Origin: JBATTK01 sp049670505
GTDB taxonomy: Bacteria > Bacteroidota > Bacteroidia > Flavobacteriales > Flavobacteriaceae
NCBI GenBank assembly: GCA_049670505.1
Contig: JBATTK010000016.1
Location: forward strand, 1-11,022
Length of the DNA stretch: 11,022 bases
Direction of reading: 5' to 3'
The notes under the pieces were generated by a model. That model was not told the origin of the DNA and made no database searches. It was given only the letters and a program-made list of their open reading frames with translations. Made by a program: the position numbers and the translations under genes. This document shows, in pieces, positions 6,641-11,022 of the stretch (position 1 is the first letter of the stretch; each line of letters opens with the position of its first letter).

Positions 6641-7612
6641 TTAAATGATTTTGATCGCTACATTACCTTTTTTATGTCCCTTATCCACATACTGGTGCGC
6701 CTCTATAATTTCATCCAAAAGATAGGTTTTGTCCCGTACAGGTCTAAGAATCTTCGTTTCCACTAAGTGCTTTATATAGCACAGATCATCAAAAGATTCA
6801 GGGAAGTCGTTTGCCATTAGTATTCTCATTTTGTGGAATAAGCTTTTCCGCATCATGGATGGGCTTTTAATAGGATTGGAAATATTGATATAGGTTCCAT
6901 TTGCGTAAAGTGTTTTAGCGGCTATTGAAAAGGGGCATTTGTCAACAGCGACAAAGAAAACATTGTATTTCGATAAAGCGTCATCCCAGTTTTTCTTTGT
7001 ATAATCAATGACATGATCTGCGCCAAGCGATGTTGCCAAGTCAAAATTTGATTCACTACAAACAGCGGTCACTTCTGCTCCAAAATGCTTGGCCAATTGT
7101 ATCGCATACGTTCCAACACTTCCCGATGCACCATATATAAGTATTTTTTGTCCTTTTTCAAGATTTGCTTTATTAAGATAGAACAGTGCTGTCTTGGCCC
7201 CTATGGGTAGTAAAGCTGCCTCCTCCCAACTTGTAGTATTTGGTTTAAGAGCAATTGAGGTTCCCTCGGGCAAACAAGCGTATTCCGCATATCCTCCAAA
7301 TACGGGCAGTGTTGCGGCAAAGATTTCATCTCCCGGTTTAAATCTGGTTACTTTGTTTCCTACCTGCGCTATTATGCCGGATAACTCTGCACCAAGAATC
7401 GGTCGTTTCGGTCTTCCAATACCCATTATTAATCTGGCGGGCAGCCATAAGGCCAAAGGGACCTTAAAGCTGCGTACCCGATAGTCGGCGGCGGAAACTG
7501 TGCTAGCCATTACTTTAATTAGCACCTCATTTTCTTTTGGAACGGGTTTCTTTACCTCTTGAATTTGAAGTACTTCTGGTGGACCATATTTTGTACAAAC
7601 TACTGCCTTCAT
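6641..7612 (-). CDS. NAD(P)-dependent MDR-superfamily oxidoreductase (quinone-oxidoreductase type)
   Basis: A 323-residue medium-chain dehydrogenase/reductase, usual length for the zinc-free quinone oxidoreductase branch. The GroES-like N-terminal domain (about 1-120) includes GAELSG at 74-79, and the Rossmann domain (about 125-265) has the nucleotide-binding loop GASGSVG at 161-167 followed by the GADHVIDY element at 197-204. The C-terminal AHQYVDKGHKKGNVAI segment is typical of the family. The catalytic-zinc Cys of classical alcohol dehydrogenases is absent (the site reads STVSAADYR) and there is no four-cysteine structural-zinc loop, so a zinc-independent enone or quinone reduction is likely. 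Substrate and NADH/NADPH preference cannot be read from the sequence. It starts 11 nt after the HMA-like gene and is probably in the same transcript. It lies upstream of the copper operon on the same strand with a 53-nt gap. Confidence 0.88.
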   Translation of the reverse strand: MKAVVCTKYGPPEVLQIQEVKKPVPKENEVLIKVMASTVSAADYRVRSFKVPLALWLPARLIMGIGRPKRPILGAELSGIIAQVGNKVTRFKPGDEIFAATLPVFGGYAEYACLPEGTSIALKPNTTSWEEAALLPIGAKTALFYLNKANLEKGQKILIYGASGSVGTYAIQLAKHFGAEVTAVCSESNFDLATSLGADHVIDYTKKNWDDALSKYNVFFVAVDKCPFSIAAKTLYANGTYINISNPIKSPSMMRKSLFHKMRILMANDFPESFDDLCYIKHLVETKILRPVRDKTYLLDEIIEAHQYVDKGHKKGNVAIKII

Positions 7613-7623
7613 TTTTCTACATC

Positions 7624-7911
7624 TTAATCATCCAGGTTTTCACATTCAAACCCTAAATTGCGAATCATTTTAATCACTTCGTTTTCCTTGATATTTCCAT
7701 TGGTTTCCATTCTAAGTACGCAATCACAGTCGGCTATATCTATAGTAACACCTTGAACATCCGGATGAAGTAGCAGCGTGTTTTGAACATGTTGGGATGC
7801 CTTGTTGGAATCAATATTTGTTCTCAGGATAACGAGTTGCCCCAAGTTAACTTTCTTTACCGGATCGGTGAACCAAAGTAGTCCTCCCGGAAAATGATAA
7901 TTTTTTCTCAT
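7624..7911 (-). CDS. Small HMA-fold protein lacking the CxxC metal site
   Basis: A 95-residue protein. Residues about 26-92 have the pattern of a heavy-metal-associated (ferredoxin-like) domain: a strand (VILRTNI), a helix (38-47), a second strand ending with DVQGVTIDI, a third strand (VLRMET), a helix (75-86) and a closing GFECENL. In copper chaperones and many flavobacterial relatives the loop after the first strand carries Cys-x-x-Cys; here it reads Asn-Ile-Asp-Ser-Asn-Lys-Ala, so both ligands are gone. A Cys62-x-Cys64 pair and Cys90 sit elsewhere and are not in the canonical site. The first 25 residues (with FPGGLLWFTDP) are an extension I do not recognise. Between an AraC regulator and an oxidoreductase, it may be a non-metal-binding adaptor or ligand-binding relative. 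Domain assignment comes from pattern reading, so moderate confidence; the gene itself looks real. Confidence 0.7.
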   Translation of the reverse strand: MRKNYHFPGGLLWFTDPVKKVNLGQLVILRTNIDSNKASQHVQNTLLLHPDVQGVTIDIADCDCVLRMETNGNIKENEVIKMIRNLGFECENLDD

Positions 7912-7977
7912 ACCATAGATTTTTATGAGAACAAAGATGCAATAGAAGCAAACATTTTAGTTTAAAAAAAAGTCCTT

Positions 7978-8829
7978 CTATTTGTCCGAGAGGTTCATTC
8001 TGTATGCCGTTGGTGACATTCCGTATTTACCTTTGAACGAACGCGATAGATGTGCAAGACTGGCAAAACCACAATCATAGCAAATATTAGTGATAGATTT
8101 ATCGGAGGTCACCAATTGTTCCGCTACTTTCTCCAAACGCTTCGTAATGATGTAAGCTCCGGGAGTGGTAGCATAAATGCGTTTAAACTCCCTTTTAAAA
8201 GAAGATAGGCTTTTATTGGTAAGGTGCGCCAATCCTTCTATTGAAATAGGCATAGAGATATAGGTGTCTATAACTTCTCGGAACGTAAAGACCCGATCTG
8301 AAAAAAGGCTATTAATGATACAACGTATCTCTGGTGAGCTCTCCGATTGTAATAACAATAGGATAAGCTCCTGTATCTTTAGGGACAGGATTTCCTCCGT
8401 AATGGCCATTTGATGATCAAAAAATTGCCGAATACCTTCAAAATAGCTGACGATCAGTTTGGTTGCCGCGTCCTGTACTACAAATTTGGTGATAGGTTTT
8501 TCAAGCTCTTTCCATAGTTTTGGTTTGGAGTCCCTATAGATTTCTTGAAGCTGTTCCGTATGAAAGTGGGCTATCATAGTACTGACCCTACCCTCTTCCT
8601 GTTTTGCTATCATATGACCTACGGTACGACCACAGATGGACACAATTACATTGCCGGGATTGGCAGCTATGGCTTCTTGGGCAAAAAGGCTTTGTCCATC
8701 ACCATCCGAAATATAGGCCACACAAGCATCGGATGGTAACGGAACGTCTATTTCATTTGGTGTGGTCAATGTTACCCATGAAAAAATGGGCTTACCGTAA
8801 AGCTCAATAGTTTTATGCTCAATGATCAT
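7978..8829 (-). CDS. AraC-family transcriptional regulator
   Basis: A 283-residue regulator. The C-terminal domain (about 183-280) contains the two helix-turn-helix units of the AraC/XylS family: the first around 195-217 (ISIEGLAHLTNKSLSSFKREF), the second around 245-267 with the conserved ICYDCGFASLAHLSRSFK pattern, closed by the family signature GMSPTAYR (270-277). The N-terminal 170 residues have a beta-rich then helical layout resembling the ExsA-like sensor domain that mediates ligand or partner binding; its ligand is unknown. The start is 20 nt after the preceding NTF2-like gene, and the HMA-like gene follows after 66 nt, so it probably controls its own cluster (inference from position). 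Target sites could not be identified by eye. Confidence 0.92.
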   Translation of the reverse strand: MIIEHKTIELYGKPIFSWVTLTTPNEIDVPLPSDACVAYISDGDGQSLFAQEAIAANPGNVIVSICGRTVGHMIAKQEEGRVSTMIAHFHTEQLQEIYRDSKPKLWKELEKPITKFVVQDAATKLIVSYFEGIRQFFDHQMAITEEILSLKIQELILLLLQSESSPEIRCIINSLFSDRVFTFREVIDTYISMPISIEGLAHLTNKSLSSFKREFKRIYATTPGAYIITKRLEKVAEQLVTSDKSITNICYDCGFASLAHLSRSFKGKYGMSPTAYRMNLSDK

Positions 8830-8849
8830 CGGATATCTTTTTCATGGGT

Positions 8850-9308
8850 TCAATGCTTTGAAGCATCATTAAACTGCCAAAGCACATTTACAATTTGCCA
8901 CTTGTCATTTAATTTAACTATATGCATATAGTCGATCCAATCATCGGCTATGAGTTTTACCGATGCCGTTTGGTCAAAAATATCGAATATGACAACTTCC
9001 TTTTTAGGGTTCTCCGGAAATTTATCCCCGTTTTGATTATAGGTTTCTGCCAGTAATACCATTGCATCCGTAAAGGTTTCCCTTAAATATTCCTTTTGGG
9101 TATTTTTATCTGTCCAGAAGGTTCTTTTAACCATTCTTGGGTGCGCTGCCCGTTCAAACAATTCAGGTTTCAGATGATGCTGGGACTCTATATAATCTAG
9201 AGCGACCCGCCGTATATCCAAGGAGTCTTGAGCAGATTGTGCGTTTACGTGAATAGATATCGACATAAAAATGCAAATCAGTAGAAAAGCTGAGTTCTTC
9301 ATTTCCAA
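8850..9308 (-). CDS. Secreted NTF2-like / putative lumazine-binding family protein
   Basis: A 152-residue protein with a signal peptide (about 1-24, ending in VNAQ) and one NTF2-like domain (about 28-147). The domain starts with a helix (DIRRVALDYIES), carries a mid-domain Phe/His-rich segment, and ends with paired strands (ASVKLI, DWIDYMHIVKLNDKWQIVNVLW) typical of the lumazine-binding/NTF2 group (PF12893-like). Such proteins form an open cone with a pocket, and most members have no assigned reaction. It starts 15 nt after the two-domain NTF2-like gene and ends 20 nt before the AraC gene, so all three are probably co-transcribed. An alternative start two codons in (MKNSAF) would give a cleaner signal peptide. 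Function unknown. Confidence 0.75.
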   Translation of the reverse strand: MEMKNSAFLLICIFMSISIHVNAQSAQDSLDIRRVALDYIESQHHLKPELFERAAHPRMVKRTFWTDKNTQKEYLRETFTDAMVLLAETYNQNGDKFPENPKKEVVIFDIFDQTASVKLIADDWIDYMHIVKLNDKWQIVNVLWQFNDASKH

Positions 9309-9323
9309 TATTTTTAACTAGTT

Positions 9324-10127
9324 TCAAATTTTATAATTCTGGGTCGTGAACGATTTATGAATGATTTTCCAATCACCTTCTATTTTCAACAACAGTAGAT
9401 AATCTATAACCCTTCGTTCTCTTTCCGGCATTCGTACTTCCACTTTTCCAAAAGCGGCATCACCTTCAAAATCTACACCCAATACTTTACCGATTCGATT
9501 ATTCTTTTTCCCCTCCTTAAAATTGCCCAAATATTTTTCTCCTTCCAGTATTGTGATCGTGCCCTCTTTTACATAGTATAGATTGAAACCTTTTTGAAAT
9601 GCCTTGTGGATCCTGGATAGTTGACCATTTGCAGTACCCTCAATATAATCCAATAGGGTGGCATTAAGTTTCGTAATATTCGAAGATTCATCTTCGGGTA
9701 ATTCTTCCGTGATAGCGGTACTTTTCAGGTTAATGATTTTATGTACGATCTTCCATCCATTATCCCCCTTGAGCAATAAAAGATAGTCCGTTGCCACCTG
9801 TTTACGATCCGGAAAAAATACTTCTATTTTTCCAAGGGCGGTATCATTTTCATAGTCTACGGATACAATTTGGGCAATACGTTTATAGGTTTTTCCCGGC
9901 TCAACATTCTGAATGTATTGCTTCCCATCTATAATTCTAAGGGTATCCCCGGCTACTAGGAACAATTGAAAACCTTCTTGAAAGGCTTCGTTTAATTTTG
10001 TCCGGTTTCCTTGGGCAGTTCCCTCAATATATTTGTTGAGCGTTTTTTGAATTAAATCAATTTCGGATTGAGCAACTGCAATGGTACCACTCATGCTAAA
10101 AATGAATACTAGGACAAGTTTTTTCAT
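9324..10127 (-). CDS. Secreted protein with two tandem NTF2-like domains
   Basis: A 267-residue protein with a signal peptide (about 1-20, ending AVAQ) and two copies of an NTF2/lumazine-binding-like domain. Copy A (residues 33-130) and copy B (161-258) align without gaps over 98 residues with 46 identities by my count (about 47%). Shared blocks include YIEGTA at the start, AFQ-x-GF, and DYLLLLK followed by WKI-x-HK at the end. Copies are joined by an acidic linker (about 139-150). NTF2-like domains usually dimerise, so this chain could form an internal pseudo-dimer (inference). Its start codon directly abuts the stop codon of the membrane-protein gene (TAAATG), which points to coupled translation. 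The gene downstream encodes a third, more distant NTF2-like domain. Catalytic residues could not be assigned. Confidence 0.8.
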   Translation of the reverse strand: MKKLVLVFIFSMSGTIAVAQSEIDLIQKTLNKYIEGTAQGNRTKLNEAFQEGFQLFLVAGDTLRIIDGKQYIQNVEPGKTYKRIAQIVSVDYENDTALGKIEVFFPDRKQVATDYLLLLKGDNGWKIVHKIINLKSTAITEELPEDESSNITKLNATLLDYIEGTANGQLSRIHKAFQKGFNLYYVKEGTITILEGEKYLGNFKEGKKNNRIGKVLGVDFEGDAAFGKVEVRMPERERRVIDYLLLLKIEGDWKIIHKSFTTQNYKI

Positions 10128-10826
10128 TTATTTGGAATTACTAATTTGAACGATAGATAAAACATGAAGAAAAACAGCTACGGGCATCAGAAAGCCCGCT
10201 ATTAAAACATATGGATAGGTGAACATTTCTATGGGTAACATGGGTTCGTTTTCGCCCCATAGTTCTGGTTTGTATATAGAGGTCATAAATAAAAAAATAA
10301 TACTGGCAATAACGGCCAATCCCAAATAGTTCCAGTATAATACCACTCTTTTTGGGAGCATATTTCTGGTATAGACCAAGAATGCAATGATCGGAGCTGT
10401 AAAAGCAAAAATCATATCCATATTATAACCTTCAATAGTAACTAAAGGATGTAAAATGCCCTGTGCCACCGACATTACAAATAAGGATTCTACAAGTATT
10501 CTAAACGTCTGAAAGTAGATGACCCAATGCTCTGGAATTGTCCGTATCCATTTTTTATTTCTGTTCCCATAAAGGAAAATACCTGTAAACAGAAACGAAG
10601 GAAGGATAAAAGCTACGGCAAACCTGGGAGGAAAAGCATATGACTTGAGTATCCCCGAGCTCGCGATTACAAAAATAAAAATATGCCATAGCAGCAGGGC
10701 GGTTACAAAGGTAAACTTGTCCTTTTTTCTGGTGTTGCTAGTTTCGTTTATGGCTTTAAAAGCAATTCTAATTAAAAAGGCGATAGTAAAAAGGGTCAAC
10801 CCTATATATCCTATTTTTAAGCCCAT
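10128..10826 (-). CDS. Seven-helix integral membrane protein of unknown function
   Basis: A 232-residue, strongly hydrophobic protein. Seven likely membrane segments can be read at about 4-22, 40-58, 66-86, 103-124, 134-150, 163-182 and 203-226, with short basic loops (for example TRKKDK at 32-37). I see no transporter, kinase or peptidase motif and do not recognise the family beyond hypothetical Bacteroidota membrane proteins. The stop codon touches the start of the tandem NTF2-like gene with no gap, so the two are very probably translated together and the membrane protein may work with the secreted proteins downstream. The start at 10826 follows an ATG-poor leader with no obvious Shine-Dalgarno, which is normal in this phylum. 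Confidence 0.7.
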   Translation of the reverse strand: MGLKIGYIGLTLFTIAFLIRIAFKAINETSNTRKKDKFTFVTALLLWHIFIFVIASSGILKSYAFPPRFAVAFILPSFLFTGIFLYGNRNKKWIRTIPEHWVIYFQTFRILVESLFVMSVAQGILHPLVTIEGYNMDMIFAFTAPIIAFLVYTRNMLPKRVVLYWNYLGLAVIASIIFLFMTSIYKPELWGENEPMLPIEMFTYPYVLIAGFLMPVAVFLHVLSIVQISNSK

Positions 10827-11022
10827 ATGATGATGTGTTTATGGCTTCGCAATTTCCATGCTGCTATTTAATTTTCTTTCTTCCCCTCTGCTATTGGAGG
10901 TTATCGGAGATAACATTGCCGTTCCTTTTGCCTGTATTCGCTTTTGCAAGATTCCGTATGTATCAATGCGTTGTTGAACAGTAGTTTTTGTCTAATTCCC
11001 GGATACCACCTATGCGCTAAAG
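10827..11022. other. Right-end segment with no assignable gene
   Basis: These 196 nt hold no gene that I can support. On the minus strand one frame is open from 10991 to a TAA at 10839-10841 (50 codons, stopped upstream by a TAG), with only an internal ATG. A second frame is open from the window edge to a TAA at 10901-10903 (39 codons) and could be the tail of an upstream gene, but its composition is not convincing. I see no TAnnTTTG promoter element, terminator or repeat. Confidence 0.35.

Noticed and set aside
6632..6641. Palindrome AACTTAAGTT between the oxidoreductase and HYC_CC_PP genes
   Set aside because: A 10-bp AT-rich palindrome is expected by chance, and it has no loop or T-tract to act as a terminator.
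7962..7977. T-rich run after the AraC stop codon as an intrinsic terminator
   Set aside because: No stem precedes the T-run on the minus strand; the nearby GGAC copies are direct, not inverted.
8853..8866. Inverted repeat ATGCTT-TG-AAGCAT at the end of the single-domain NTF2-like gene
   Set aside because: It lies in the last codons, has a 2-nt loop and no T-tract, so neither a terminator nor an operator can be supported.
10839..10991. Minus-strand open frame of 50 codons at the right end
   Set aside because: It has no start codon near its beginning, only an internal ATG giving about 25 residues, a TAG just upstream, and no recognisable family. It could be a real gene tail only if a sequencing error were present.

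Overview
The window looks like chromosomal DNA from a marine-type member of the Bacteroidota, most likely Flavobacteriaceae. The reasons are the AT-leaning composition, the near absence of Shine-Dalgarno sites, and several families typical of that group: an HYC_CC_PP protein, a free-standing DUF3347 lipoprotein, a greatly enlarged CusA-type pump, and lumazine-binding/NTF2-like secreted proteins. Every gene I accept lies on the minus strand, so transcription runs from high to low coordinates.

The region has two blocks. In transcription order, the first (10826 down to 6641) holds a seven-helix membrane protein, a secreted protein with two tandem NTF2-like domains, a second single-domain NTF2-like secreted protein, an AraC-family regulator, a small HMA-fold protein that has lost its CxxC metal site, and an MDR-superfamily oxidoreductase. 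Gaps are short (0, 15, 20, 66 and 11 nt), so it may be one or two operons. Its function is unknown.

The second block (6587 down to 35) is a copper/silver efflux operon: a Cys/Met-rich HYC_CC_PP protein, a CusA-type RND pump that keeps all three methionines of the Cu(I)/Ag(I) pathway, a TolC/CusC-type outer-membrane channel, and a DUF3347 lipoprotein. The operon probably continues past the left edge; a CusB-type periplasmic adaptor would be expected there but is not in view.

The most interesting structure is between cusA and tolC. A four-helix-bundle gene (23S rRNA intervening-sequence protein family, also related to the Avd protein of diversity-generating retroelements) is flanked by degenerate 7-bp tandem repeats in opposite orientation. 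Their best-matching part is a 19-bp inverted repeat with 18 of 19 positions matching. The repeats run into both neighbours: one arm encodes the C-terminal tail of CusA and the other encodes the N-terminal part of the TolC signal peptide. The gene also overlaps tolC by 11 nt. This looks like a roughly 460-bp inserted module that has been accommodated in the operon, and in the mRNA its ends could pair much as the ends of rRNA intervening sequences do. That interpretation is inference; the repeats and overlaps are visible directly. I found no rRNA, tRNA, CRISPR array, transposase or reverse transcriptase.
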